Assembly: GCA_002189035.1 (NCBI GenBank)
Contig: NEEC01000021.1
Coordinates: 682,001 to 746,000 of the forward strand
Reading direction: 5' to 3'
DNA length: 64,000 bases
From: Utricularia gibba
Lineage: Eukaryota > Streptophyta > Magnoliopsida > Lamiales > Lentibulariaceae
A program made the position numbers and the translations under genes. A model generated the notes under the pieces. It was given only the letters and a program-made list of their open reading frames with translations. It ran no database searches and was not told the DNA's origin. This document shows, in pieces, positions 1 through 12,592 of the stretch (its first letter is position 1; each line of letters begins with the position of its first letter).

Positions 1-867
1 CCTTTACCAGGATGATGGTATTCGAATACGCTCCCAATGGCAGCCTCTTCGAGCATCTTCACGGTAAGCTCTTCTGCAACTCTCGCCATGTGTGTTTTCC
101 TGATCCTGGTTTGTCACGCAGTCGAGGAAATGGAGCATCTGGACTGGAAGGCGAGGATGAGGATAGCCATGGGCGTCGCTTACTGTCTTCAACATATGCA
201 CGATCTCAACCCATCTCTGCCCCTCTCCATCCTGACCTCAAAATGCATATTTCTGACTGACGATTACGCTGCAAAGGTGAAAGATTCTGCTGCTTCTGCT
301 TGCATAATGATCGTCTTCGAGCTTCTCCGACTGACCCATGTTGCAGATCGGGGACGGCAGTTTCTGGGAAGAATTCATCACCAACGCGGACGAGAAAACA
401 GAGCACTCCGACCCCCCACCTCCGGCTGATACACAGACGAATGTGTACAGCTTCGGGATCCTGTTGCTCGAATTGGTTTCCGGCCGGCTGCCATACTCGG
501 AAGAAGACGGTCATCTCATTAACTGGGTAATCACGCATCTCCATTCCTTTCACCATCTGCGGTTGAGCTATCTTGAAAACGGTGGTTCGCTTGTTGATGG
601 TCTCAGGCTTCTCAGTACATCAACAGCAGCAAGCAAATGAGCTGCTTGGTGGATCCATCTCTGAAAGATTTCAAAGCCAACGAGCTGGGGATCATCTCTG
701 AGGTTGTTCTCAGCTGCACGCAGCAAGACTTTCGGATAAGACCGCCGATGAAGGAAGTTGTCGAGAAGCTCCAGCAAGAAATCGACATATCACCGGCGCA
801 GGCGGCGCCGAGGACGTCGCCGCTTTGGTGGGCGGAGCTAGAGATCCTCTCGTCGGAGGCAGCCTGA
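1..867 (+). CDS. Receptor-like pseudokinase, MALE DISCOVERER/MRH1 type (3' part only)
   Basis: The gene enters from the left edge, so the LRR ectodomain, membrane span and N-lobe are outside the window. Seen exons: 1-63, 122-276, 347-526 and 616-867, all phase-compatible with GT-AG introns; stop TGA at 865-867. The protein reads VFEYAPNGSLFEHLH, then EHLDWKARMRIAMG, LTDDYAAKV, YSFGILLLELVSGRLPYSE and a C-lobe ending LSSEAA. This matches the LRR-VI group of plant receptor kinases (MDIS1/2, MRH1, At2g40270-like), which act at the plasma membrane in pollen-tube guidance and root-hair growth. The catalytic HRD and DFG motifs are absent: the loop reads LPLSILTSKC and the metal site is replaced by LTDDYAAKV, as is usual in this group, so it is probably a pseudokinase. 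The first intron (64-121) is only 58 bp, near the plant minimum. Family confident; exact member not. Confidence 0.85.
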
Positions 868-1528
868 TTCACACCCTGCTTCCGGTGGCTTTGTTACTCG
901 AATTGAATTGTTATCGGATTGTAACGACGTCGTATCCATCCTGTATGAAATTTATATTCATTTTATTTATTTAATGTTGATAGTGGAAAACACCTAATAC
1001 TATAATTTTTCCTGCTTTTAGTTTTTATTGAAATTGTCAGTCTCCATATATATAATAAAATAAAAATTAATTGAAATTGAGCAAAAATATTCTTCATTAT
1101 TTATTTTAAAAATAAAATCAATCATCAATTTAAATTTTTAATTTTTTTAATTTAATTTTACTTTTTTTCGATCCAATCTGGACTAACACCAATTACTGCT
1201 GCCCACTAATTTTAAAAACTTAAAAGATTTATACTAGAAGTTGTCCAATTTTATTCAATGAAGTATATTTATTTAAATTCAAATAATTTAAATATATAAT
1301 TAACTAAATTACGTTATCAAATACATCACTTCCATGCACACGTGCCCTTCCATGAATCTAACACCATTCGTAAAGAAAGCATTAGAATTTACCTTTAATT
1401 ACCACGGTGAATAATTCCCGAGGTCATCTTTTACCGTCTCCTCTCCCAACTTGGTCTCCCGTACGAGAGCCTGGTCGTGAATTTCCGATCAAAATCCCTT
1501 TTCTCCGGTGCATGGGATTTACCCAGAC
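868..1528. promoter_or_regulatory. Intergenic region with CIPK promoter; G-box at 1339-1344
   Basis: AT-rich spacer between the receptor pseudokinase stop and the CIPK start. It must hold the 3' UTR of the first gene and the promoter and leader of the second. A palindromic CACGTG at 1339-1344, inside ACACGTGCC, lies about 185 bp upstream of the CIPK start and is the core bound by plant bZIP and bHLH factors, suggesting stress or ABA responsiveness. Only the motif is seen; function is inferred. Confidence 0.4.
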
Positions 1529-2860
1529 ATGGAGAAAAGGGGAAACGTTTTGATGAAGAAATACGAAATCGGAAAATTGCTGGGGCAAGGAACATTCGCG
1601 AAGGTCTACCATGCGAGGAATCTGGAAACCGGGAGAAGTGTCGCCGTGAAAATTATGGATAAAGATCGGATTTTGAAGGTGGGTTTAATTGATCAGATCA
1701 AACGGGAAATCGCCGTAATGCGTCTCGTGAAACACCCAAATGTTGTGGAGCTCTTCGAGGTTATGGCGACGAAGGGGAGGATTTACTTCGTAATGGAGTA
1801 CGTCCGTGGCGGCGAGCTTTTTGAGAAGGTGGCGAAGGGGCGGTTGAGTGAGGACGCCTCCCGGAGATACTTTCAACAATTAATCGCCGCTGTGGATTTC
1901 TGTCACAGCCGCGGCGTGTGTCACCGTGATTTGAAGCCCGAGAATCTCCTCCTCGACGAATTTGGGAATTTGAAGGTCACCGATTTCGGGTTGAGTTCGT
2001 TGGTGGATTCGAAAACACGCGATGGACTTCTGCACACGACGTGTGGTACGCCGGCGTACGTCGCGCCGGAAGTGATTCACAGAAAGGGATACGACGGCGA
2101 GAAGGCGGATGTTTGGTCTTGTGGTGTGATCCTATTCGTCTTGTTAGCTGGGTTTCTTCCTTTCCAAGACGCGAATATCATGGAGCTTTACAGAAAAATC
2201 CGGCGAGGTGATTTCCGGTGCCCGCAGTGGTTCCCGCCGGAGGTCCGAAAGCTTCTTTCAAGAATCCTGAACCCAGATCCCTCTTCCAGAATCAACCTTT
2301 CAACAATCATGAACAACCCATGGTTTCGAAAAGAATTCAAGCAAATCCAAATCGAACCATCCCTGGATCTTGAACAGGATCAAGAACAACAACAACAACA
2401 AGAATCCCCACGAAGCGTATTAGACCGAAATCAGAAAAGGGATTCCGATGCCGCCGTTCACCCCCATCAATTCAACGCGTTCGATATCATATCTCTGACC
2501 CCAGGATTCGACCTCTCCGGATTGTTCGAGAAGGAATCGAAGGCTAATTCATGGTTCACGACGCGGATGCCGCCGGCGAGGGTCGTGGAGAAGCTAGAGG
2601 AGCTCGCCGTTACAGAGCGCTTCAAGATAAAGAAAAAAGACGGAGTTGTGAAAATGCAGGGAGGAAAAGGAGGAAGAAAAGGGCAATTACGGATCGAAAC
2701 GGAGATCTTCGAAGTCACCCCGTCGTTTCACATGGTGGAGGTGAAGAAAACCGCCGGAGACACGATGGAGTACCTGGAGTTTTGTGACCAGGAGCTCCGG
2801 CCGTCCCTCAAGGACGTAGTGTGGAAGTGGCGCGGCAGATCATCCGACTCAAACTGGTGA
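1529..2860 (+). CDS. CIPK20: CBL-interacting serine/threonine protein kinase, CIPK20-like
   Basis: Single-exon gene, 443 aa. The start is the ATG at 1529 ([19 protein letters not shown]), because upstream in-frame codons are GTG only and family proteins begin here. The kinase domain shows a glycine loop GQGTFAKV (residues 19-26), catalytic K41, HRDLKPEN with D134, DFG at 152-154, and [10 protein letters not shown] closing the activation loop. A glutamine-rich linker (EQQQQQQE, encoded about 2380-2403) precedes the NAF/FISL motif [19 protein letters not shown] from about residue 316, which binds calcium-loaded CBL sensors. A phosphatase-interaction region follows (about 345-375), then the C-terminal [13 protein letters not shown]. 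CIPKs phosphorylate ion transporters and other targets at membranes when CBLs sense calcium. The N-terminus resembles Arabidopsis CIPK20 most, and lack of introns fits the intronless CIPK clade. Family certain, member number likely. Confidence 0.93.
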   Translation: MEKRGNVLMKKYEIGKLLGQGTFAKVYHARNLETGRSVAVKIMDKDRILKVGLIDQIKREIAVMRLVKHPNVVELFEVMATKGRIYFVMEYVRGGELFEKVAKGRLSEDASRRYFQQLIAAVDFCHSRGVCHRDLKPENLLLDEFGNLKVTDFGLSSLVDSKTRDGLLHTTCGTPAYVAPEVIHRKGYDGEKADVWSCGVILFVLLAGFLPFQDANIMELYRKIRRGDFRCPQWFPPEVRKLLSRILNPDPSSRINLSTIMNNPWFRKEFKQIQIEPSLDLEQDQEQQQQQESPRSVLDRNQKRDSDAAVHPHQFNAFDIISLTPGFDLSGLFEKESKANSWFTTRMPPARVVEKLEELAVTERFKIKKKDGVVKMQGGKGGRKGQLRIETEIFEVTPSFHMVEVKKTAGDTMEYLEFCDQELRPSLKDVVWKWRGRSSDSNW

Positions 2861-5800
2861 AGAAGATGACGACGGTGCAATAGCAGTAGTTTTTTCCAGA
2901 AGTTTCGAATCGAGCCTTCTACTCAGCAACCGTGCTGCATATTTGGGCCAACTTTCTACATGGGCCTTCATTGTACTTAGGGCTGTCGGCCCAATTAAAC
3001 AATAGAGAAGTCCATCCTCTTGTGTCCACATGAAGATGCAATGGATTCCAAATGTAAGAAAATTTTGAATTTTGTACCCCATCTATAAACTGCAATTTTG
3101 GAGGTATCACCAGCTGTACTGATGAAGAAGCTATCTTGAAGTATTCCTCTGCTGTAAAGATAGAAGAGTAGAATAGGAATTAACGAATGAATTAGAAAAG
3201 TAGTTATATGTCAAACATGGTGTAAAAAAAATGAATATCCCATGTATAATTTTTTTTTTGAATATCTAAGAGAGAAAATAATAATAATCACTTTTCTTAA
3301 GACCTGGTTGAAGGAAGAGTGTAACAAACTTAAGCGAATTTCATAGTCATTATAAAGTAGAAGAATAGTTTATAAAAAATGATCTTCTTTAATTTTACAT
3401 AAGTTTTTTTAGAATGTAATAACATAAAATTGTAAGAATTGAATATCCAAAACGAATAATATCACATCATGAAAAAATAAATCGTTATATTTGATATCAT
3501 GATTAAGCTAGAGCATGTAACTAATGATAATAATGTTGAGCCTTTTATTTAATTCATTTTGTTTGTTCCAAACTAGTATCCAAATAGGACACACACTCAC
3601 TAGTATAAATTAGTGGTGACTCTAATGAACCGTATTTGCATGGTGTAATCTCAATGTTTAGTAAGAAATCAGAGATTTCGATGAAATTTAAAACGTTTAC
3701 GACACAGAATTAGAGCATGTATCTTAATTTTTTTAGCTTAATATGTTATATATAAACGATAAATAATCAATTTCATAATGCGGAATTGCAACATGGTGTA
3801 GGGTAGGCGTAACTAGAGAGTGATGCGACGATTGGAACCCTAATTAAATGCACTTGTAATAATTTCTATTAGATATGAAAATAATTAGATCCAAGAGGGA
3901 ATCTGCGAATCATGTTGTCGTTTTCGGTAATTAAGGGCGCACATATTCTTCAATAATTGGGAGGCGGAGGGCCGTTGGATGGCCAATCATCCACCCCCAT
4001 GTGCCCCATAAATTCCCCAAATCCCCCGTGTAGATAATTAATTATAGAATTAGCCCCAAATCAGAGTTCATATCCCAATAAAGAATTAATGACGGCAAAA
4101 AATGTTTTATTAAGTTATTCTATTTTCAAAATTCGCATCTATATTTTTGTAATATCCAATAATTCATATTGTTCATTTAAAATAGTTTTGAAAATTTTTG
4201 AAACCTGTTTTTATTTTTTAAAATTACTTTTAAAAAGTTAAAATAAAAAATAAAAGTAATCAATTCCTTATTTTTCCAAAACTAATTTTTGTAGTTATAA
4301 TTTTAAAAGTATTTTTGATAGAACTATTTTTACAATTAAAAATGTTTTAGAATAAAACTATTTTTACTTTTGAAAAGTAAAAATAGATTTTTAAATTTTT
4401 TTCAGAATGCTGTTTAAATGTTATAATTTACCACTTAAAAATATTGTTTTAATTACTTCTATTTCAAAATCATTTGTCACTGATTCCCACTATTTTAAAA
4501 TCGGGTAAAAATAGTTATCACTATTTAAATTAATGATAAAATTCATAATCAATTTAAAAACTTAATTTTTTTCCCAATTTAATTTTACTGTTTTGGACGG
4601 ATATCCATCGTTCGTGTGCCCATTGCCCGTGCACCCACCGGTGCAGGTCGGAAGATGCTCCGAAAAAAAATAGGGATCAATTTTTTAATATTAAGAATCA
4701 ATTATAACTGATATTTAAATAATCAATATAAAAAATAATTGAATTGAAAAAAATAAGGACTAAATATGGAGATTAAATCTATTCAATACATCAAAATTTG
4801 AAGACCAATTATGGTTTTTTTATTAAATATTAAAAACTAATCATGTCAATTTTATTAAATAATGAGGATGTCACTGCTCGAGTGCCCAATAATATATTAT
4901 TTGAAAGGTTGATTGAGATTTAAATAATATTATTTATTTTAAATTTAAATTATTATGAAAACATATATCTTTTTCATAATGATAAATAATCAATTGCGTT
5001 AAATTTCATCCCATTTTTTTATTTTTAATTTGATATCATAATTATTAATTTATCTACAACAATAAATAATATATTTGAAACTAATGCCATATCAATATTT
5101 TTTTCTTAAAACACTTGAACTATTCTAACTTAAAAATGATAGCGTCAAGTACTCGGTGTAATAACCTATATTCATCTTTCAAGATATTCTCCAATTTGTA
5201 TATTTAATTTTAGTGATTTTATATTTTCATCATCTCTAACTTTTTTTTTTCAAAATATCATCCATTCTTAAATTATTCTAACTAAACATGATTAATGTTA
5301 TAATTTATTCCAAAGATCCTATGCTGTGTTTGAGAAAATGTCCCATCCAACATTTATGTAATTTTTCTATTCAATTTCATCATTTATCTCATTCATAATC
5401 GATATTAGATTTATTTAAAATAATTCAACTTTTCCTCGGATGGGACATCACAACTTGATATATCATTTAACTATAAAATTATATAAACAATTTAGGTACA
5501 TTGATTTATTTAAAAAGAACCAACGTAAAGGTGAAGAATGTGAATTTGTAGGAAATGTTTGTCAATTTCGAATATTATAATTGATTGCTAAAAATTAAAG
5601 CCGGTGCACCGAGTGGGGCGGCGTACACGGATTTGCATGCGTGCTAATGCGTGACACTTGGCGCGCTGCCATTGGAGGACTTTTAGTTTATCCTTAGTCC
5701 CCACCGGTGCACCACATTTAGGGTACCCGTACCCATCAAAGATCATTTTCCCCCTCCTTTTCTTTATGTTGGCTCCTTACATTTTCTTTTTTAAAAACAA

Positions 5801-8390
5801 AAAAAAAATTGCAAAAAATAAAAAATTCCCTTTAAATAACTTTAAAAACTATACACACATTTTCAAAAAAAAAAAAAAAAAAAAAAAGTCCCATTCGTGA
5901 TATATTATTTTTATTGGTATTTTAGAAGAGGAGAGGAGAGAGGTTGAAATGAATTTGGGTGGTGGAACATTAATTTGGAAAGGTTCATTTTGGGGGGAGA
6001 CAACCAGACCGTAGGTAGAAAGTGTTGATGTTCATTTCATTTTCGCCTTTACATGTCCACCAACTCCAATCACCACTCAATGCATTCTTCTCATGTATTC
6101 TTGCACTCTCAACTACATTATAATCCTAAGATTTAGAATGCGAGTTTCAGTTACGAATTTCGAAAGTTCAAAGTGATGACATTCGAATCGAAGCTCGATG
6201 GGGTATCCAAAATGGTACAATATTTGTAAATGTGTTATATCGTTAAAATTGAAATTATGTATGATATATAAGTTTATAAATATGTTATTAAAATAATATC
6301 ATAGAAGCACAAATATTTTAATCTTATTTGAAAATATGTAGTTTTTAACATATACATGTTTAGAACTGTACATAAACTTATTTTAATAATTGCAATCCAT
6401 TTTTTTATTTTTTTTTTGTAAAAATATTCTTGAAATATAATATTCGCATGCAAAAAATAGATCTATAAAATAAGTAGTCTTCTTTGACTTTTAACCTAAA
6501 AATTCAAAAATATTTTTAATACGAGAAGAATTAAAAATAAGTTCTATTATATCAATAAATTATTTTTACTTTTCAAAAAATAAAAATATGTTCTAAAATT
6601 TTGTGATAAAAATGTTTTATTCTATGTTTTAATTCATGAATGAATTTCACAAAAATCTATCCCTTTTTTAGATAATATTATCTATTTTGAGTACTTAATT
6701 TTCATGATTTTATGTTTTAATCTATTTGAACTTGTACTCTCTCCTTATCATTAACCAATGTTACCATCATTAGAATTCTGGTCTCAAGATTCAAAATAAA
6801 TACTATGTTGTCTAAAAAACTGTCTTTCTCATACATTAAATGAAAATTGATGTAAATAATTACAAAATATGGCTTAAAAATATTAATAATTTCGCATTGA
6901 TTGTGAGACTAAAACCTACTTAAAAAGATGCTGGCATATGCAATTTTCTAAAACTATGAGGTCATGCGTGTAATAACGCTATTTTCTATCATGTGTTTTG
7001 GATTTTATGAGAATTTGTGCAAAGCGTTTGGGGAAATTATGCTTCGAGGATAAAATAATATTATTAATAAAATAAACGTTGTTTAAATACGTAGTTGGGT
7101 GTCTTTCATTATTTGTGCCTTTTTCTTTTAATTTAATTCGAATTTATTGTTTTTTAATATCATTGAAAAAAAGTGAGACTTTTGCACTAGATAGTGTAAG
7201 TAGTGTGAAATGAAACCATCCAAAGAAGAGCGATGAAGCATGAAAAATAGGCGATTATTATCATAAAAGAAAGGCAAATCTTAGAGTAAGTTGGAAGATG
7301 AAATATGAATCTTCTAAAGTTTTGTTATCCAAATCTAATTTGTAATTTAAAAGCGACAAATTGATGATCCGATTGAAACGAAAGCTAGAAATTTCTTTTT
7401 TCACAATCATCCAAGTTTTTCATTGTTTCATTCCTACTTTTGAGGTGATTCCATATCAAAAATAGCAACAATTTTAACATACATCATAATGGAAATCAAA
7501 TACAATTTAAATACTGTCTGTTATTATTTATCAAAAAATATTTTTTTGATAGATGTTTCTAAAAAAGTGTAAACTAAAAAGTTATAATTTTTTTTTATGA
7601 AAAATGATATTTTTGAATAACACTCCAAATTACAATCAATATAAAAAATTTAATTCTTGAATTTTAAAATTATGTCATAGGTACCTCAATTTGTTTTTTT
7701 TTTATAAATAGCTTATTTTCGAACTTATGAAATATATATTTAATCATTTATATTACCAAAACTAACTGATTTTAACCTTAGAAAAATTACAATTTGAGTA
7801 TTTTTAACATTATTATAATGGTACATCATACAAAATGCAAATATAATATAATTATCATCGTTTTAAATCATATGATTCAATGAAAAGTTCTTACACTAAA
7901 TTTGTTAAGTTTGAAACTATAGTAGATTTACAACATCATGAATCGATTTACTTTTAAAAATTTTGAAAATTATTTTGTTCTACATTGCAAGATTGTGACA
8001 ATTTGAGGTATTTTTTATAATTTTGAGACTTGAGATTTAAATTTTTTTTTTGATGGAATAAAATTTGAGATATTTTTATTGCAATTTTCTCTTTTATAAA
8101 GAAAAAATCTTTTTAAATGTTGAATTTTTTAGAATAAAAATTGATTATGTTTGGTATTAAAATACCTGTGTAGAAATAAAAGGAGTAGTTATTTATTGTT
8201 GGTTTTGAATTTCGTCCTTGATTTGTGTGTGAATTACTGAATTTGTGGCTGCAGGACTGAATTGAAAATACCATTAAAGCAAATTAGAAAAAAGGTGGGA
8301 CTCAATTGAAATTACTCTAAAATAAAGTGGGTTTTTTTATGAAGTAGCATGATGTAGTTGCGGGCAGCTAGTTTTCAATTCGTCTGTCAT
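2861..8390. other. AT-rich intergenic desert without supported genes
   Basis: About 5.5 kb with stops in all frames and many A/T homopolymers, including A23 at 5865-5887. The CIPK 3' UTR should occupy the first few hundred bases. A TGGGCC-type cluster lies at 2943-2996. Three short GC-richer patches share the core CCGGTGCA (near 4638, 5601 and 5704). The ORF at 5658-5900 is low-complexity Lys/Phe and is not a gene. A decayed interspersed repeat at about 7617-8095 has relatives at 36.9 and 47.2 kb (listed separately). Confidence 0.6.
7617..8095 (+). repeat. Dispersed repeat, copy A
   Basis: AT-rich segment that aligns by eye with about 47215-47712 and partly with about 36880-37195, all in the same orientation. 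Shared landmarks are ATTTTAAAATTATGTCATAG against ATTTCAAAACTATATCATAG, then TTATGAAAT followed by TATATATTTAA and CCAAAACTAA. Near the end each copy has TGTAATTTT-like text before a TTGAGA or TTGAAA stretch. No ORF or terminal repeats are recognised, so it is probably a decayed non-autonomous element. Confidence 0.45.
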
Positions 8391-9220
8391 TTAGTGATTC
8401 CGGCGGCGCCAAGACAACTGCTGTCGCCGGTGAAGAGGATTCCCGAAAAGTTTGTGTTTGTGTTCTTGTTGACTTCAATACGTTCAACGCGTCTTTTTTT
8501 TTCTTAGTAAAATTTTGGTGGGAGATGAGAAATGCGGCTGCTGGTGTTCGTTACTAGAGAAATCAAAGGTGATCTCCTCATTCTTGTCTTTGATTAAGTT
8601 TTTGGAGATTATTCGTGTCTGGAAGGTATGTTAAGGTGGCGTTTTCTAACGCTGAACCGCGTTCATTGTCTCCTTCTTCTTTTTGGTTTTTTTCTGGGAA
8701 TTCTGCGAACATGGCGGCGGAGTCTATGAAACAGAAAATTATTCACCGGGTTGATTCATCCTGGTGAAGGATATACTAGGCTGTAGGAAGAAAGTGGCTC
8801 TTTACGTTTGTTAAGGAGATACTTGGCTCATGAACATGTGTTTGTGGTCGAACGAAGGCGCCGGAACTGCACCTTCCATATTGTAGGAGAGACCCACGTT
8901 TCACGCAGCTCACTTTCAGTGATGCTCTGCCATTCTTCAATATTTTATCTTTTTTATCTATTTTCTGCTTCATTCTTTTTTAAATGATGTTTGATTCTAG
9001 AATCCATTGTGCCTTTTTGATCGTGCACTGGCTAGTGTACATTCTTCTACTTTTCTAAATGGATTTATTTGACAGATTTCAGTGACACTGAAAACTCTCA
9101 TTGCTTGTGAGTTGCGCCGTTATTAGTTGGCTTTTTTGGGAGCCTGTTGACAAGAAAGCTTGAGGTGCTATTTTAATTTGGGAAAGTGGACGTCAATGTG
9201 GTCTGATTTGCACAGATTGG
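8391..9220 (+). promoter_or_regulatory. 5' leader region of the augmin-8-like gene
   Basis: The sequence becomes less AT-rich at about 8391 and does not continue the coding frame. A TTTGCACAG boundary at 9214 lies 7 bases before the start codon, so the leader probably contains at least one intron. An upstream ORF begins at 8711 (MAAESMKQ...) and ends with TGA at 8764-8766, 18 codons in all. Transcript start not determined. Confidence 0.4.
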
Positions 9221-11617
9221 ATGGAGGCATATGATCCAGATCCAGTATTGCAAAAGCAATCTACATCTGCTGCAGCAAGAAAACCATTAGTTTCTGCTGA
9301 GAACAAGAATGGAGTTCCTCATGAGTCCCGAAGCAGGGAAACTAGTTTGAGGCATAGGTCACGGACACCATCTTTGGGCTCTGGTCAAAAGCGGCATTCT
9401 TCACCAAATGCAAGTGATTTATCATTTCCTCCAGCTCCATCGACACCATACAGAGCTGCGTCAGTTGAAAGAAGGCACGCTGTGAGGGAATCTTTATCGA
9501 CCCCAGTTCAGGACACAACTGAATGTGAGTTGTTTGCAAGGAAGCAGCTCAGCAGCAAGTTACATGAATCTTTGTGGCCATCCACTATGCGGAGTCTCAC
9601 TGTTTCATTTCAGTCGGATGCTTATACAATTCCAATTAGCAAGAGAGAGAAGCCTGCTTCTCATGCATCTTATGATCGTTTGACAAGAATGTCATCAAAT
9701 ATGACAAATAAACAGGATGAGGATCCTCCCACGTCCAGAAAGTTTACCGCAGATAGGAGGTGTCCACTCAAGGGAAAAAACTTTGTGGATCAGCTGGAGA
9801 ACTCAAAACCTGTTGATACTTTACCACCTCGTCTGGCGGATCAACAGCTATGGCCGAGCAGAACAAGTGGGAAACTTTCAAATGCTTTGAATAAAAGTGT
9901 TGACCTCACTGACAAGATTTCCAGAACTCCAGCATTCTCATCAGCAGTCACTCGATCCTCTTCACTGAGGAGGTTCTCCGTGGATGGAACGACTAAAGCT
10001 TTGTTTAAGTCCTCATGTGATTTGTCAGCGCAGCTCCCAAATGATGGCAATTCACTATCAAGCCACAAGCTTGGCTGTTCAATGTCATCTGATAGATTAC
10101 ACATGGGCAATGCTGCAGCTAGAGCTCTGTGTTCCCAAACTTCTAGAATTCGTTCTTCATCACCTTCTATCTCTAGAGGTGATAGTCCATCTCGAGTTCG
10201 AGTTGCCTCATCTTACAAGGGATCCAATCCTACTAAACAGACACAAACCAGCTCATTTCGGCAGTTTCAGCTTTCTAATTCTGTCTTAAGCTTTATTGTT
10301 GATCTGAAAAAGGGAAAGAAAGCTGCAAATCACATTGATGATGTTCATCAACTGCGGATGCTGTACAACAGATATTTGCAATGGCGGTATGTAAATGGTC
10401 ATGCTGACGTGACATTGCAATCTCAGAAAGTGAAAGCAGAGGTCTGTTCTCATTTTTTTTTCTGGAGATTGTTGATGTTATGACTTCCATCCGTCTTAGT
10501 TTCATTGTGTTTTTAATATTGTAGAGGATGTTATGCTCCGTCCAAAACCTACTTGCTGTTATCTCAGACTCGATACTGGAAAAAAGGATGGTTCTTCAGC
10601 AAATGCATCTAAAATCGAAGCTTCACTCAATTCTGAGTGATCAGGTAGCATCTCTTTACTCCATTTTAAAAATTTTTCTCATGAAGAAGGTGTTCTTGTA
10701 GTGCCTTTTCTTTTTCTAGCCTTATTGATTTCATGCTGCATTACCAACTTTGTTGATGATGATAGCTTGAAGTTTTTCTAGAAACTATGTTTTTTTTTGT
10801 CGTCTTTTCGAATCTGTAATTTTTTTAATATCCATATTTCAAGAATCTGAATCTAATCCAAGTGTAACATATTCAGCTAACATCTCTTGATGACTGGGCT
10901 TCACTCGAAAAAGATCACATCAGCAACTTATCCCACACAATACAAGATCTTCAGGCTTGCACAACTCGCATTCCATTTACAGCGGGTGCCAGGGTAGCTA
11001 TCTTTTACAGAATTTCATTTATCAAGATGCATCTAAATTAACTTGTTCACCTTTTTTTAGGGGCAAACTATAGGTCTGAAGGCAGCTCTCTCTTCTGCCT
11101 TTGACACCCTGCAGGCAGTTATTACTTCCTTGCATCCCATACTTCCCAGGGTAACATTTTGCTTCTTTAGTCCATCCTGCTGATTGTGTTACTGTCCTAA
11201 CTCTAATGCATATCAATGACAAATTCCCATGTGATGATTCTGGCCTCAGGTGGAGGAGATGAACTGCCTCCTGCCTGAGCTTGCTGTCATGGCAGCACAT
11301 GAGAGAGCTTTTCTAAGCGAATGTGAATCATTTTTGTGCAGTATAGACACACTACAGGCAAGGCATCTCCCATATCTTTCTCTTGTTTTCCTCTATCCCA
11401 TCCTGTCTATCTAATGGAACTTAGAATGGATTTCTTTTCTTATCATCCATTACCCTTGCTTAACACTTCAAATGAAACCTGCAGCCGAAATCGAATCGTC
11501 GTCTTTCGGGTTTCGATTTAAATCCCTCACTTGCTCATCCTGAATCTTTGTTTTTTGAAACAGGTAGATGAGTGTAGCCTTAGGACGCAGCTTCTCCAGG
11601 TGAAGTCTCTGTGTTGA
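9221..11617 (+). CDS. AUG8: AUGMIN subunit 8-like protein (QWRF family)
   Basis: Six coding exons: 9221-10441, 10525-10644, 10877-10993, 11061-11150, 11250-11357 and 11564-11617, each a whole number of codons, giving 569 aa. The first 350 residues are basic, Ser/Pro-rich and disordered (HRSRTPSLGSGQKRHSSP, SRGDSPSRVRV), as expected for microtubule binding. The conserved domain begins SVLSFIVDLKKGKKAANHID and holds the family signature, here LQWRYVN rather than QWRF. Later exons give the coiled-coil C-terminal half (LDDWASLEKDHISNL, EEMNCLLPELAVMAAHERAF, ECSLRTQLLQ). Family members bring the augmin complex to microtubules and help gamma-tubulin nucleation during division and growth. The fifth intron begins with GC (CTACAG then GCAAGG at 11358), supported by continuity of the conserved text. 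AUG8 against other QWRF paralogues is likely but not certain. Confidence 0.88.
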
Positions 11618-12592
11618 GATGTTCAGTTCCAGAATTTTTGTCGTTAAGGAACTGGAAGCTAATGAGTTCAGTCAGCTGATGGCCTTCTATCCCCTTCCTA
11701 ACTGTCATTATTTTTAAATATAATTTTATTTACACGAAAAATCAGATTTTGATTATTAAATTTTAAAAAATAAAATCAATTCAATACAACGTAACATCTG
11801 ATATATAGATACAGAAAGGGTATGTTTAATTGATGGAAACACATGGATTTAAAAATAGTATTATAAATTATAAAATGTTTAGTTAATAGTTTTAAATAAA
11901 TTCGGAATTATATTTTTTATTTTAATTTTATGTACATAAGTTTATTTAAAATTACATCTCTTCTTAGTTACTTAAAATCAGTTAATTCTATTTATAATCC
12001 TAATAAGTAATAACAAAATGTTATCTAAAAAATCAATTTCATCAAATCAATTTTATTTAAATTTAAATAAATTAAACTTATTTTATCCAATTCTCATCAA
12101 TTAAATAGTTTCACTTTATAATAACAATTTAATTAATTTTATATTTAAATATTATTATTAAAAATATTTGAAACATAAATTTGATATTGACCTTAAAATA
12201 AATGAAAACAAAATAAAAATTACATGTAAGAATAATTTTAAAAAACATGATTAGAAAAATTATATAAATGCTTTACAAATTGCTGATTTAATTTAAGAAA
12301 AGAAGAATTTCCCAAATCAAAAAATATGTTCTTCATTTGAGTTTGATCAGTTTTTATAAATACCATCAAATTTAAATCTAAATAATAAATATTTCTAATA
12401 TAATCTTATATTCATATATCTTCTAGAAATATACTTATTGTTGTCAATACAAATTGCATATATAATGAAGATCGATTATATTTGTAGTTATCACATTTAC
12501 TATTGAAAACATAAACAATACTATCAAATACAATTTTCGAAAAGACAAAAGTTTGGCCCTTGATTCCAAGAGCATTACCACTAACTCATCAC
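11618..12592. other. Spacer between convergent genes
   Basis: 3' regions of the augmin-8-like gene (+) and the nucleoside transporter (-). Extremely AT-rich from about 11700 to 12530, with no ORF or repeat I can name. Confidence 0.5.

Noticed and set aside
5658-5900. 80-codon plus-strand ORF
   Set aside because: Its second half is poly-Lys and poly-Phe from A/T runs, with no domain and no promoter; a composition artefact.
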